Below, piece after piece: positions 35,784 through 45,698 of a DNA stretch of 63,563 bases. The stretch covers positions 1-63,563 of the forward strand of contig MNYZ01000044.1 in the NCBI GenBank assembly GCA_001873365.1, written 5' to 3'. This DNA is from Oscillatoriales cyanobacterium CG2_30_40_61 (GTDB lineage Bacteria; Cyanobacteriota; Cyanobacteriia; Cyanobacteriales; Microcoleaceae). Both the position numbers and the translations under genes were made by a program. The notes under the pieces were generated by a model. That model was not told where the DNA came from and ran no database searches. It saw only the letters and a list, made by a program, of their open reading frames with translations. The stretch's first letter is position 1. Each line of letters opens with the position of its first letter.

Positions 35784-35893
35784 GGCTTATTTTTTAGAAA
35801 ATTTCTGAACATGGAATCAACAGTAAACAATTTTATATTATACTGAATAAGGGGGCGCAAAAGCAACCTTGGGGATTTACTTCACGGATTCGC

Positions 35894-37033
35894 ATGAATA
35901 CTTATTCGGTCATTATGTTAGGGCCATCTGGTTCAGGGAAAACTGTTTTTCTCGCCAGTCTATACAAAAAGTTATCAACACAGGGGGATACAGGCTTTTT
36001 CCTTCAAGTTGAAAGTGCAGAAAAAAGGAAACGCTTAAACAACCTTTATACACAAATTGCCGTTGATGAAAAATGGCCTAAAGGAACAACCTACAGCGAG
36101 GTTTCTGAATGGACATTTACCTGCCGTGTGCAAACTGAGGGTTTACCCATTTACTCAGCTTGTCAGTTTACTTATTTGGACTATGCTGGAGGTCGAATTA
36201 ATGATGAAATGGGAGAAGAAGATCCTGAATTTGATAATCAGCTTAAAAATGCGGATGCTTTACTGGGTTTGCTGGATGGTCAAAGACTTCTTGCTTTAAT
36301 GCAGGGTGAAGCATTGGGTAGGGTTTGGGCTGTTAACGATTTGCCTAATATGCTGAATATTATGCAAGAAATCCAAAATAAACCTATTCATTTTGTGATT
36401 AGTAAATGGGATATTCTCGAAGGAAGATATACTTTAGAAGAAATTATAGATTGTTTATACAAAATTCCTGAATTTAATAATTTAATTAAAACTCGTAGCA
36501 AGGGTAATATTCCCATTCGATTAATTCCTATTAGTGCGGTAGGCAAAGATTTTGCCACGTTGCAAAAGGATGGAAGTATGGCAAAAAATTCTCAAACTTT
36601 GCCTAAACCTTTTCAAGTTGAAGTTCCTCTAGCTTGTGTTTTGCCAGATATGATTCAGACAAAACTAAAAGAGATAATGGAACAAAAAAAAGAAATTTCT
36701 GATATTTCCATTGATGTTCAAGCTAATGTTACTTTCTGGGATTGGCTAGGCGAGTTAGTTGGTGAAGCCGTTAGTAGAGTTAGCCATCTTTTGCCTAAAA
36801 AATATCAATTTGCAGCCGATATATTAGAAAGGCTAATAGAATTTTTAGATACTCCTATTGAACAAAAGAGAGAAGTTGCTAACAATAGGATGTCACAGTT
36901 ACAGCGAGAAAAGGAAGAAGCTCTTAAAAAAGTTATTGATGAAGAAACTGCCCTCAATTACACCATTAATTGTTTCTTAAATATTCAAAACCGACTGGAC
37001 TATAATTTCCCTGAATCTAATTTAAAGCGATGA
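35894..37033 (+). CDS. TRAFAC-like GTPase (double-GTPase type)
   Basis: A 379-residue protein. Residues 10-17 are a Walker A loop GPSGSGKT, followed by VFLASLYKKL. The G3 position reads FTYLDYAGG (D96, G99, G100), G4 reads VISKWDIL (S160-K161-W162-D163), and a G5-like PISAVGK follows near 215. The C-terminal part from about residue 255 is helical, with an amphipathic stretch and a coiled coil near 325-365 (LQREKEEALKKVIDEE). The opening and DYAGG motif resemble GTPase-like proteins of the DO-GTPase group described in predicted conflict systems, a tentative match. It overlaps the WD40 gene by four bases (ATGA), so the two are translationally coupled. No membrane segment is evident. Confidence 0.75.
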   Translation: MNTYSVIMLGPSGSGKTVFLASLYKKLSTQGDTGFFLQVESAEKRKRLNNLYTQIAVDEKWPKGTTYSEVSEWTFTCRVQTEGLPIYSACQFTYLDYAGGRINDEMGEEDPEFDNQLKNADALLGLLDGQRLLALMQGEALGRVWAVNDLPNMLNIMQEIQNKPIHFVISKWDILEGRYTLEEIIDCLYKIPEFNNLIKTRSKGNIPIRLIPISAVGKDFATLQKDGSMAKNSQTLPKPFQVEVPLACVLPDMIQTKLKEIMEQKKEISDISIDVQANVTFWDWLGELVGEAVSRVSHLLPKKYQFAADILERLIEFLDTPIEQKREVANNRMSQLQREKEEALKKVIDEETALNYTINCFLNIQNRLDYNFPESNLKR

Positions 37034-38514
37034 TAGATAATCTTAAATCTTGGTGTTTTTTAGTGAGCCGTAATCCATATCTCGACTATCGAACTGTTGT
37101 TGCTCCTAATTTTATTTGTGAAGCAGGTATAGGTAATATACTTGCTAGAGTAACAGAGGGGGATATAACAGAACAAGGAACTGCATTTTATCGAGAAATT
37201 CTGTATTCTAAAGCCGCAGAATTCACGATAATTTATCGAATTATTGAAGCAACGGCAGAAAATACGGGAATTGATGGTAATGGTTGTTTAAAAGATTCAG
37301 TTGGTCGAGAAATATCTTTGATAGAAGGTTTAGTTTTCCAGGGACTTCTCCCAAATATTGTTGTGACTGAACAAAATTTAGAAGCAGCACATCAACAAGT
37401 TATCAGTTATTATAGAGAGTTTTGGGAATCACTAACAAGGATTTCAATTTTTCCTTCAGAGTTAATAGAATATATAGAACCTTCTGGTCAATCTTTAAAC
37501 TTGATTAAACTTACTGCGTATGTTGCAGGTGAAAAACAGCAGCTTTCTTTGCCACAAAAAGGGACATTAGAACTTAATTATGGTTCTTGGAAGATTATAG
37601 ATAAAAATATAGATGAAAAAATATATAATAATGAAGAAGTGGCTTCCTTAGCCGTCTTCCCTGATTCAGAAACTTTTGCTGCACGCTATGATTGTGATAT
37701 TGTTGTCTGGAAAATTTCAGAAAAAGAACCTATTTCTAAATTTTCTGGAACAAGAAAACCGTTGGGGGGCTTTCTTACTCCAATTGTAGTTAATTCTACA
37801 GGCGAGTTAATTGCTACTGCTATGATTGAAGGATTCGATGAAAATAAAATAAAACTTTATAATTTAAAAACTAATGACTGTAAAGATTTAGGAACACAAG
37901 GACAGTTCAAAAGAGTTAAAGCAGTCGTATTTAGTCCTGATAGTAAAATAGTTTTTAGTGCTAGTGGTGAAAAAATTAAACTATGGGATGCAGAATGTGA
38001 AGGAATAGAACGAGGTGAACTTTCGGATCATTCTGATGATGTTAGATGTTTAGCGGTTGATTCTAATAAGGGACTACTTGCTAGTGGAGATCGTCGGGGT
38101 TATATTAAGCTATGGAAAATATCAAATAAAAAAGCAATTTTAACGATACAACCGGATCAATTTCCTATAAATTCATTGGCTTTTAGTCCAGATGGACAAT
38201 TTTTAGTAAGCGGGAGTGATGGCGGTGCAATTAAGGTATGGAATGTAAAAACAGAAAAAGAATATCCTGTTGATTGGAAACAATCTCAACCCATTAATTG
38301 CGTTGCATTTAGTCCCAATGGTTCCTTGATTGCTACTGGTTGTGATAACACAATAATAAAAATTTGGGATTTAAAAAATCCGCAGTCATCGCCTATTTGC
38401 AGACTAAAAGAACATGACAAAGCCGTTACTGCTGTTGTATTTACTCCCGATGGTAAAAAGTTAATTAGTGGAAGTAAAGACGGTACAGTTAGAGTGTGGC
38501 GACCTGTTCAATAA
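37030..38514 (+). CDS. WD40 seven-blade propeller protein with unknown N-terminal domain
   Basis: A 494-residue protein. Residues 1-185 form a domain I do not recognise (LKSWCFLVSRNPYLDYRTVV to KGTLELNYGSWKIID). Seven WD repeats follow, ending in DIVVWKIS, KIKLYNLK, KIKLWDAE, YIKLWKIS, AIKVWNVK, IIKIWDLK and TVRVWRPVQ, enough for a closed seven-bladed propeller. It begins inside the stop codon of the GTPase gene (ATGA overlap), so the two proteins are made together and probably interact. WD40 propellers in bacteria often read out a signal for an attached or partner effector. No protease or nuclease motif is visible in the N-terminal domain. Confidence 0.8.
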   Translation: MIDNLKSWCFLVSRNPYLDYRTVVAPNFICEAGIGNILARVTEGDITEQGTAFYREILYSKAAEFTIIYRIIEATAENTGIDGNGCLKDSVGREISLIEGLVFQGLLPNIVVTEQNLEAAHQQVISYYREFWESLTRISIFPSELIEYIEPSGQSLNLIKLTAYVAGEKQQLSLPQKGTLELNYGSWKIIDKNIDEKIYNNEEVASLAVFPDSETFAARYDCDIVVWKISEKEPISKFSGTRKPLGGFLTPIVVNSTGELIATAMIEGFDENKIKLYNLKTNDCKDLGTQGQFKRVKAVVFSPDSKIVFSASGEKIKLWDAECEGIERGELSDHSDDVRCLAVDSNKGLLASGDRRGYIKLWKISNKKAILTIQPDQFPINSLAFSPDGQFLVSGSDGGAIKVWNVKTEKEYPVDWKQSQPINCVAFSPNGSLIATGCDNTIIKIWDLKNPQSSPICRLKEHDKAVTAVVFTPDGKKLISGSKDGTVRVWRPVQ

Positions 38515-38523
38515 TAGTATAGA

Positions 38524-38733
38524 TTAATCCAAAAGACGAATTGCATCATTAAAGTCTTCGTCTAAGGGTTCTAGGGTAGAAAGGGTTTGTAGGAGGGATT
38601 TTTTCTGGACGGGGGAAATAATAGCGAAGGGGATACCGTCTTGGATGATAGTGAGGGTTTCGCCTGTTTTTTTTGCTTGGTTAATTAAGGTTTGGAGGGT
38701 TTCGGGAAGTTCAGCCAGGGTAATTTGTGTCAT
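38524..38733 (-). CDS. Phd/YefM-like antitoxin, orphan
   Basis: A 69-residue protein starting MTQITLAELPETLQTLINQA. The pattern GETLTIIQDGIPFAIISPV is typical of Phd/YefM antitoxins, which bind operator DNA with the N-terminal fold and a toxin with the C-terminal helix. The C-terminal part (TLSTLEPLDEDFNDAIRLLD) is acidic, as expected. No PIN, Doc or RelE toxin gene adjoins it, on either side. It converges on the WD40 gene with a 9-bp gap. It may be a lone regulator or a remnant of a module. Confidence 0.75.
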   Translation of the reverse strand: MTQITLAELPETLQTLINQAKKTGETLTIIQDGIPFAIISPVQKKSLLQTLSTLEPLDEDFNDAIRLLD

Positions 38734-39064
38734 GGTGGTTTCTAGGGTTAGGAAAGATCAACTTAGCCTCCATCTATTTTAACTGTGAGGGCGGTACGAT
38801 ATTTTTTAAAACTGCGATCGCCCTTTTCCCCACACCCAAGATCAAAAATTCCCCAGGGGGATGATCGGGCCAGGACAAACAGGCTAAAATATGTCCCAAC
38901 TTGATCAACCCTAAGTTCTTATTAAGTTTTCCGCTATTAGAAACATTCAGAGGGAAAATATCAGCAAACCGTCATCAATACAACATCACGAACTCAGCGC
39001 GAGTCTGTATTCTATTACCTGGATGATCCTTTACCATTGATTGATGCCCACCAAAGGAGAATAA
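38734..39064 (+). promoter_or_regulatory. Upstream region of glgP (331 bp without a gene)
   Basis: The stretch has one HIP1 site (TGCGATCGCCC near 38813) and no open frame of note. AAAGGAG at about 39053-39059 is the ribosome site for glgP ATG at 39065. I see no convincing promoter or riboswitch. Confidence 0.45.
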
Positions 39065-41602
39065 ATGACTGAATCGTTAATTCCGATGAATGAATGTCCC
39101 ATCCAAATCGAGGATGATCGGACTGGAACCAGTATCGAAACCCTGAAACGGGCTTTTGCCGATAATCTATTCTATGAGCTTGGCAAATATGAAGCGATCG
39201 CCACCAAGGAAGATTTTTATATGGCCTTGGCCTATACCCTGCGCGATCGCCTGTTAAGCCGCTGGTTAAAAACCCTGAAAACCTACTATGACAATAACGT
39301 CAAAGTCGTTTACTACCTATCGGCCGAATTCCTGATGGGGCGACATCTGGGGAACAGTTTAATTAACCTCCACCTGTACGATCGCATCCGTCAGGCCGTC
39401 GAAGAATCGGGACTAGATTTAGATGAACTCCTTGAACAAGAACCCGATCCCGGCTTAGGAAACGGAGGTTTAGGACGGTTAGCCGCCTGTTTCCTCGACT
39501 CCCTCGCCACCTTGGAAATTCCCGCCGTGGGCTACGGAATTCGTTATGAATTTGGGATTTTTCACCAAATCATGCAGGATGGTTGGCAAGCCGAAATTCC
39601 TGATAAATGGTTAAGATTTGGTAATCCTTGGGAAATTCCTCGCCCTGACCAAGCCATTGATGTCAACTTTGGGGGCCATACCGAAACCTATCACGACGAA
39701 AAAGGACGGGAACGAATTCGCTGGATTCCCGCCAAAACCGTGATCGGGATTCCCTACGATACGCCCGTGCCCGGCTATGATACCAATACCGTCAACCCCC
39801 TGCGACTGTGGAAAGCTGAAGCCAGTGATGCCTTTAACTTTGACGCCTTCAACGCCGGAAATTATGATGGGGCGGTCGCCGATAAAATGCGTTCTGAAAC
39901 CATCTCTAAAGTCCTCTATCCCAATGACAATACCCCCCAGGGTAAACAATTGCGCCTAGAACAACAATATTTCTTTGTAGCCTGTTCTCTGCGGGATATT
40001 GTTAAACGCCATCTCAAACACAACAGCAGTCTTTATAACCTGAATGAAACCGCCGCCATTCAGTTAAACGACACCCACCCGGCCATTGCGATCGCGGAAT
40101 TAATGCGATTATTGTTAGATGAATATGGCATCGATTGGGATTCCGCCTGGCGCATCACCCAAAAAACCTTTGCCTATACCAACCATACTCTGTTACCCGA
40201 AGCCCTAGAAAAATGGTCTGTGGGTTTATTTGAGTATTTGTTACCTCGGCATTTGCAAGTCATCTATGAAATTAACCGCCGTTTTATTGAAGATGTAAAG
40301 CGTTGGTATCCCGACGATAATCAATTAGTCGGACGTCTATCTTTAATTGAGGAAAGCGGAGAAAAATTCGTGCGCATGGCCCATTTAGCCTGCGTCGGTA
40401 GTCATGCGGTGAATGGCGTCGCCGCCCTACATACGGAATTGTTGAAACAAGATACCCTGCGGGACTTCTATAAACTCTGGCCAGAGAAGTTTTTCAATAA
40501 AACCAATGGTGTCACCCCTCGACGGTGGATTTTATTAAGTAATCCCACCTTGTCGGAGTTTTATAGTTCTAAAATTGGGGACGGTTGGCTTAAAGATTTA
40601 GACAAACTGCGTCAATTGGAATCCCAAATTGATGATCCGGAATTCTGCGAACAGTGGCATCAAATTAAACTGTACAACAAGAAACTGTTAGCCGATTATA
40701 TTTGGAAATTTAATGGGATTGAAGTTGACCCCCATTCTATTTTTGATATTCAGGTGAAACGGATTCACGAATACAAACGTCAACATCTGGACGTTCTGCA
40801 TATTATCACTCTCTATAACCGGATCAAACAGAACCCCAATACCCATATTTGTCCCCGAACTTTTATCTTTGGCGGTAAAGCGGCTCCGGGTTATTTCATG
40901 GCAAAATTAATCATTAAATTGATTAATGCGGTTGCGGAAGTGGTGAATAAAGATCCCGATGTTCGGGGACGCTTAAAAGTGGTATTTTTGGCGAACTTTA
41001 ACGCTTCTTTGGGTCAGCGCATCTATCCAGCGGCGGATTTATCGGAACAGATTTCCACAGCCGGAAAAGAGGCTTCTGGAACTGGAAATATGAAGTTTGC
41101 CATGAATGGTTCTTTAACTATTGGAACCCTCGATGGAGCAAATATTGAAATCCGTGAAGAAGCGGGTTTTGAGAATTTCTTCCTGTTTGGATTAACCGCC
41201 GAAGAAGTTTATCACTTGAAATCTAAGGGCTATACACCCAGCGATTACTACAATCAAAATCCTGAATTAAAAGCCGTGATGGATCGAATTTCATCGGGTT
41301 ATTTCTCCCATGGTGATCAGGAAATGTTTAAACCTTTGGTGGATTCCTTGATGTACCACGATGAATATATGCTTTTCGCTGATTATCAATCCTATATTGA
41401 TTGTCAACGACAAGTGAGTGTGGCATTCCAAGATTCCAAAAAATGGACGCGAATGTCGATTCTCAATGCCCTGCGGATGGGTAAATTCTCTAGCGATCGC
41501 ACTATTAACGAATATTGCAACGAAATCTGGAATGTTAAATCCGTCCCCGTACAAATGGAAGGATATAACCCAGAATCCGCCGGATTAAGAGTGGGAATTT
41601 AA
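39065..41602 (+). CDS. glgP: Glycogen/alpha-glucan phosphorylase
   Basis: An 845-residue enzyme that releases glucose 1-phosphate from glycogen by phosphorolysis. Motifs: YYLSAEFLMGRHLGN, NGGLGRLAACFLDSLATL, NDTHPAIAIAELMR, VTPRRWI, and the pyridoxal-phosphate region EASGTGNMKFAMNGSLTIGT, whose lysine binds the cofactor. Length and motifs match full bacterial GlgP enzymes. It acts in the cytoplasm, mobilising reserves in the dark. The ATG start has a good ribosome site, and a strong terminator follows at 41675. It is a single-gene transcription unit in this window, with no other glycogen genes adjacent. Confidence 0.96.
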   Translation: MTESLIPMNECPIQIEDDRTGTSIETLKRAFADNLFYELGKYEAIATKEDFYMALAYTLRDRLLSRWLKTLKTYYDNNVKVVYYLSAEFLMGRHLGNSLINLHLYDRIRQAVEESGLDLDELLEQEPDPGLGNGGLGRLAACFLDSLATLEIPAVGYGIRYEFGIFHQIMQDGWQAEIPDKWLRFGNPWEIPRPDQAIDVNFGGHTETYHDEKGRERIRWIPAKTVIGIPYDTPVPGYDTNTVNPLRLWKAEASDAFNFDAFNAGNYDGAVADKMRSETISKVLYPNDNTPQGKQLRLEQQYFFVACSLRDIVKRHLKHNSSLYNLNETAAIQLNDTHPAIAIAELMRLLLDEYGIDWDSAWRITQKTFAYTNHTLLPEALEKWSVGLFEYLLPRHLQVIYEINRRFIEDVKRWYPDDNQLVGRLSLIEESGEKFVRMAHLACVGSHAVNGVAALHTELLKQDTLRDFYKLWPEKFFNKTNGVTPRRWILLSNPTLSEFYSSKIGDGWLKDLDKLRQLESQIDDPEFCEQWHQIKLYNKKLLADYIWKFNGIEVDPHSIFDIQVKRIHEYKRQHLDVLHIITLYNRIKQNPNTHICPRTFIFGGKAAPGYFMAKLIIKLINAVAEVVNKDPDVRGRLKVVFLANFNASLGQRIYPAADLSEQISTAGKEASGTGNMKFAMNGSLTIGTLDGANIEIREEAGFENFFLFGLTAEEVYHLKSKGYTPSDYYNQNPELKAVMDRISSGYFSHGDQEMFKPLVDSLMYHDEYMLFADYQSYIDCQRQVSVAFQDSKKWTRMSILNALRMGKFSSDRTINEYCNEIWNVKSVPVQMEGYNPESAGLRVGI

Positions 41603-41674
41603 TCCAAAAGTTGATTAAAATTCGGTGAATTTGATCCGATAGATTTCTGCTGATTTTCCTACCTTTTTATTACT

Positions 41675-41712
41675 AAAGCACTCCTTGATCTCGATCAGGA
41701 GTGCTTTTTTAT
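41675..41712 (+). terminator. Intrinsic terminator after glgP
   Basis: AAAGCACTCCTGATCGA-type stem: AAAGCACTCCTTGATC pairs with GATCAGGAGTGCTTT, followed by a T run. A near-perfect stem of about 15 bp. Confidence 0.88.
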
Positions 41713-41718
41713 ATATAT

Positions 41719-41808
41719 AGGACTTACGCATAATACCCAATTATACACCATCTGTAGGGGCGAACGGCCGTTCGCCCCTACTAGATATGGTTGTTTTGCG
41801 TAAGTCCT
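41719..41808. mobile_element. MITE-like element with AGGACTTACGCA ends and an internal 28-bp palindrome
   Basis: Perfect 12-bp terminal inverted repeats (AGGACTTACGCA and TGCGTAAGTCCT) bound a 90-bp element. Its centre at 41754-41781 is a perfect palindrome beginning GTAGGGGCGAACGG. TATA(T) flanks on both sides (ATATAT and GATATAG) may reflect target duplication. No coding capacity. Confidence 0.75.
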
Positions 41809-41851
41809 GATATAGCAACCGCGCCTAGCTATAGGACTACTTATCGGCTGT

Positions 41852-43639
41852 TTAGACGGTTTTAGGCTTATAAGTCGAAGCGACTTGGAGTTCCTTTAAC
41901 TGTTTTTGATCCACACCCGAAGGAGCATTAGTTAATAGACAACCCGCTTGCTGGGTCTTAGGAAATGCAATCACATCTCGAATCGATTCCTCTCCCGCTA
42001 ATAACATAACTAACCGATCCAAACCGTAGGCAATGCCACCATGGGGGGGAGTTCCATACTCAAATGCTTCTAATAAAAAGCCAAATTTGTTATAGGCTTC
42101 TTCCATGGTTAACCCAATAGTTGAAAATACCTGTTCTTGAATCTCCCGTTTATAAATCCGCAGACTTCCGCCGCCAATTTCATAGCCATTTAAGACTAAA
42201 TCGTAGGCCTGTGCCCGGGCTTGAGATAAATCATTAATATCATCGGGATGGGGGGCTGTGAAGGGGTGATGTAGGGCTTCTAAGCGGTTTTCTTCTGGAT
42301 TCCATTCAAACATGGGAAACTCAACAATCCACAATAAATTATTTTTACTCGGATCAATTAGTTCTAATTCCTTCCCAATAAATAAACGTAAACGGTCTAA
42401 GGTTTTATTAACTGTAGCAATATCCCCTGCCCCAAATAACAGTAAATCTCCGGGTTTGGCATGGGTACGGGTTAGGATTTCCTGTTTTTGTTCGGGGGTT
42501 AAGTTATCTTTAATCGCGCCAATTGTATCAATTCCATCCTCCCGTACTCGGATAAAAGCTAACCCTTTAGCCCCGGCTTCACAGGCTTCTTTAAACAAAT
42601 CACCACCGGGTTTAATTCGCATATTAGAAATCGCATTATTTCCCCCCGGAATTGGTAAAATTTTAACAATTCCTCCCGATGCTACCGACCCGGAAAATAC
42701 CTTAAATCCACAATTTTTAACAATATCAGAAACGTCTACTAACTCCAAACCAAAGCGGGTATCAGGTTTATCACTCCCATAACGGTCTAGGGCTTGTTTA
42801 TAGGTTAAACGGGGGAAAGGATGGGGAATTTCAATCCCTTTAACGGTTTTAAAAATATGGGCAACTAGGGCTTCATTTAACGCCAGAATTCCTTCCTGGG
42901 TCATAAAGCTCATTTCCATATCTAATTGGGTAAATTCCGGTTGGCGATCGGCGCGTAAATCTTCATCTCGGAAACATCTTGCTATTTGATAATAGCGATC
43001 AAATCCCGATACCATTAATAATTGTTTAAACAGTTGGGGAGATTGAGGTAAAGCAAACCATTCCCCAGGATTGACTCGACTCGGAACTAAATAATCCCGC
43101 GCCCCTTCAGGAGTAGAACGGGTGAGAATCGGGGTTTCAACTTCGATAAAATGTTCCTGATCTTCTAAAAACCGTCGTATGGCTTTGACAACTTCATGGC
43201 GCAAATGCAAATTGCGAGTCATGCGCTCTCGACGCAAATCTAAATAGCGATATTTCAGGCGTAAATCTTCCCTAACCGTTTCGGTTTCGGAGATAGAAAT
43301 TTGAAAGGGTAATTGTTTTCCCAGTCCATTCAAAAGTTCAATCTGTTCGGCGTAAATTTCGATTTCCCCGGTGGCTAATTTGGGGTTGAGGGACTCGGGA
43401 GGACGTTGGGAGACTCGCCCGGTGATTCTCACCACATATTCATTGCGCAGGGTTTCAGCGATGTTGTAGGAGTCGGGGGTTCGTTCTGGGTCGCTAACAA
43501 TTTGAACAATACCCGTGCGATCGCGTAAATCCAAAAAGATTACACCCCCATGATCACGGCGTCGATCAACCCATCCGCAGAGGGTGAGAGTTTCGCCAAT
43601 ATGGGTTGATCGTAGATGGCCGCAGTAGTGGGTTCGCAT
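41852..43639 (-). CDS. aspS: Aspartyl-tRNA synthetase
   Basis: A 595-residue class II synthetase of bacterial type. The N-terminal OB-fold anticodon domain has [20 protein letters not shown]. The catalytic domain has motif 2 ([20 protein letters not shown]) and motif 3 ([12 protein letters not shown]), with the bacterial GAD insertion between them at about 295-415. It charges tRNA-Asp, possibly also tRNA-Asn if non-discriminating; because asnS is present at 59267, a discriminating enzyme would suffice. Length is standard. The gene stands alone after the glgP terminator and MITE. Confidence 0.97.
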   Translation of the reverse strand: MRTHYCGHLRSTHIGETLTLCGWVDRRRDHGGVIFLDLRDRTGIVQIVSDPERTPDSYNIAETLRNEYVVRITGRVSQRPPESLNPKLATGEIEIYAEQIELLNGLGKQLPFQISISETETVREDLRLKYRYLDLRRERMTRNLHLRHEVVKAIRRFLEDQEHFIEVETPILTRSTPEGARDYLVPSRVNPGEWFALPQSPQLFKQLLMVSGFDRYYQIARCFRDEDLRADRQPEFTQLDMEMSFMTQEGILALNEALVAHIFKTVKGIEIPHPFPRLTYKQALDRYGSDKPDTRFGLELVDVSDIVKNCGFKVFSGSVASGGIVKILPIPGGNNAISNMRIKPGGDLFKEACEAGAKGLAFIRVREDGIDTIGAIKDNLTPEQKQEILTRTHAKPGDLLLFGAGDIATVNKTLDRLRLFIGKELELIDPSKNNLLWIVEFPMFEWNPEENRLEALHHPFTAPHPDDINDLSQARAQAYDLVLNGYEIGGGSLRIYKREIQEQVFSTIGLTMEEAYNKFGFLLEAFEYGTPPHGGIAYGLDRLVMLLAGEESIRDVIAFPKTQQAGCLLTNAPSGVDQKQLKELQVASTYKPKTV

Positions 43640-43731
43640 GACTCTTAATAAAAGCTAGACTAAGGTTTAAATCAGGGCAACTTATTAGTATAGGTGAAAG
43701 GTTGTCGCCCGTGATCACAAATCCCTAAGAT

Positions 43732-44853
43732 TTATGGCATTTCCACGGGTAAACAAACCCTAAACAGACTGCCCTGACCGATTTGAGATTGCACTTGAAT
43801 TGTGCCCTTATGGGCTTCTACAATTAATGAAACCAGGTGCAATCCTAACCCACTCCCCGATCGTTTATTATTGCCTTGGCGGAATCGTTCAAAGATCAGA
43901 GCTTGATCGGCTGTAGAAATGCCGATCCCGCTATCTTCAACTTCCAAAATCATTACTTTTTCCGGGTCGGGGCTGCGCTGCAAACGAATTTTGACAATCC
44001 CCCGATCCGTAAATTTAACCGCATTCCCGACTAAATTTGTCACCACTCGCCGGATTTCTAAGGGATCGCCTAGGATTATCGGGGGATGGGTCAGACTATC
44101 GGCCGGAGGGGTAAACTGAATCACTAATTCTTGATTTTGAATCAGGGGGGTGAGTTCGGTGATTACTTCTTGAATTAGTTCACCCCAATCAAAATAGGCG
44201 AAGGTTAAGGTTTTTCGACCCGCTTCATACCGATAAACTTCCAGTAAGGTATTGACCATTTGCAGGAGGTTTTGGTTACTTTTAATCATCGATGCGATCG
44301 CTTCTTGCATCGTGGGGGAGATTTCCCCTAAAGCCCCTTGTCGGAATAGATCTAACATTCGATCGGCAGCGACCAAAGGAGTTCGCAGATCATGGGTCAG
44401 GCGGGAAACAAAGTCTTCCCGTTGTCGAGACATCGCCCTCTGTTGCTCAATGCTATGTTTAAGTCGAAGCAGCGATCGGACTCGGGCTAGAAGTTCATCG
44501 ACTTCCACGGGTTTGCGAATAAAATCATCCGCCCCGGCATCCAATCCCTCAACCACACTAGAATGGTGATGGGCAGTAATTAATAAAATCGGGATAAAAG
44601 GCAGATGGGGATTAGTGCGAATTCGTCTGGTGACTTCATAGCCATCAATCCCAGGCATCATCACATCCAATAAAACTAAATCAGGAGGCTCGGTTTTAAT
44701 TAATGCTAGGGCAGAAATGCCATCGGGTTTACAGACCACTTCATATCCTTCTTCAGCGAGAATCGCCTCCACTAAAAATAGGTTATCGGGGGAATCATCA
44801 ACGGCTAAAATTCGATCACTGGATTTGGGAAGGGGGTTAATAGAAGCGGGCAT
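43732..44853 (-). CDS. Hybrid receiver-histidine kinase
   Basis: A 373-residue soluble protein with an N-terminal receiver domain (about 13-130; phosphorylatable Asp63 in LLDVMMPG), a HisKA dimerisation helix with His154 in RLTHDLRTPL, and a HATPase_c domain with VEDSGIGIS and SGSGLGLHLV. There is no sensor or membrane domain, so its input must come through the receiver or partner proteins. The order receiver-then-kinase is common in cyanobacteria. It diverges from the NarL/LuxR-type regulator gene at 44973, separated by 119 bp, so the two may form a phosphorelay, which is an inference from position. Confidence 0.92.
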   Translation of the reverse strand: MPASINPLPKSSDRILAVDDSPDNLFLVEAILAEEGYEVVCKPDGISALALIKTEPPDLVLLDVMMPGIDGYEVTRRIRTNPHLPFIPILLITAHHHSSVVEGLDAGADDFIRKPVEVDELLARVRSLLRLKHSIEQQRAMSRQREDFVSRLTHDLRTPLVAADRMLDLFRQGALGEISPTMQEAIASMIKSNQNLLQMVNTLLEVYRYEAGRKTLTFAYFDWGELIQEVITELTPLIQNQELVIQFTPPADSLTHPPIILGDPLEIRRVVTNLVGNAVKFTDRGIVKIRLQRSPDPEKVMILEVEDSGIGISTADQALIFERFRQGNNKRSGSGLGLHLVSLIVEAHKGTIQVQSQIGQGSLFRVCLPVEMP

Positions 44854-44972
44854 AATTTTGAAAAGTTTTTTTCAATAAACAAGGTTATCAGGTTAATATT
44901 AGTCTGGAATTTGTGATTAATTTTAACAGCAAATTTGTCCGTAATAAACACAGAAAATAAGAAACTTCTACT

Positions 44973-45698
44973 ATGACTAAAATTAGTATTGTTCTTGTAG
45001 AGGATCATGATTTAACCCGAGTGGGTTTAAGAACAGCCTTAGAACAGGAAAGTAATATGAAGATTGTTGGCGAGGCAGCCAATGGCAAAAAGGGTTTGGA
45101 AATTCTCAAACAAACCCAACCAGATATTGCCATTATTGATATTGGTTTACCCGATATGGACGGTATTGAATTAACCCAAAAGTTTAAACAACATATTGCG
45201 GCAAACCGGGCGCGAGAAACGAAGGTTTTGATCCTGACGATGCACGATAATGAGGATGCGGTGATGGGGGCCTTTGCCGCCGGGGCCGATTCCTATAGTG
45301 TTAAGGATGTGAGTCTGGATAAACTCAAGGAAGCCATCAATACAACCTATGAGGGTAATGCTTGGATTGATCCCATCATTGCCCGCACGGTGCTCAAGCA
45401 AGCGAAGAAAAAACAACCGGATATTCCTATTCCCGCGCCTGGGGATCAGAAAACGGTGATGATTAATGCGGTGGAAGCCGAATATCAACAATTTCTGGAG
45501 TCTTGTCCATTAACGGAAAGGGAATTGGAGGTTTTAGAATTGATTGTGGCCGGACGCAGTAATGCCGAAATTGCCGAAAAACTTTATATTACGGTGGGAA
45601 CGGTTAAAACCCATGTTCGGAGTATTCTGAATAAGCTCTGTGCGGATGATCGGACTCAAGCCGCAGTTCGGGCTTTACGTTCGGGTTGGATTGAGTAA
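44973..45698 (+). CDS. NarL/LuxR-type response regulator resembling Rre1
   Basis: A 241-residue protein. The receiver domain has VEDHDLTRVG, phospho-site Asp in AIIDIGLPDMDG, and conserved Thr and Lys (LILTMHD, SVKDV). The C-terminal GerE/LuxR helix-turn-helix is TERELEVLELIVAGRSNAEI followed by KLYITVGTVKTHVRSIL. The segment AAFAAGADSY and the end LNKLCADDRTQAAVRALRSG closely resemble Synechocystis Rre1 (Ycf29 in plastids), a stress-response regulator reported to control heat-shock genes; this is from memory. The neighbouring dnaJ-dnaK pair 200 bp downstream fits that idea but is on the other strand. It diverges from the hybrid kinase. Confidence 0.88.
   Translation: MTKISIVLVEDHDLTRVGLRTALEQESNMKIVGEAANGKKGLEILKQTQPDIAIIDIGLPDMDGIELTQKFKQHIAANRARETKVLILTMHDNEDAVMGAFAAGADSYSVKDVSLDKLKEAINTTYEGNAWIDPIIARTVLKQAKKKQPDIPIPAPGDQKTVMINAVEAEYQQFLESCPLTERELEVLELIVAGRSNAEIAEKLYITVGTVKTHVRSILNKLCADDRTQAAVRALRSGWIE

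Noticed and set aside
42312-42782. 156-codon frame antisense to aspS
   Set aside because: Fully within aspS and without recognisable motifs.
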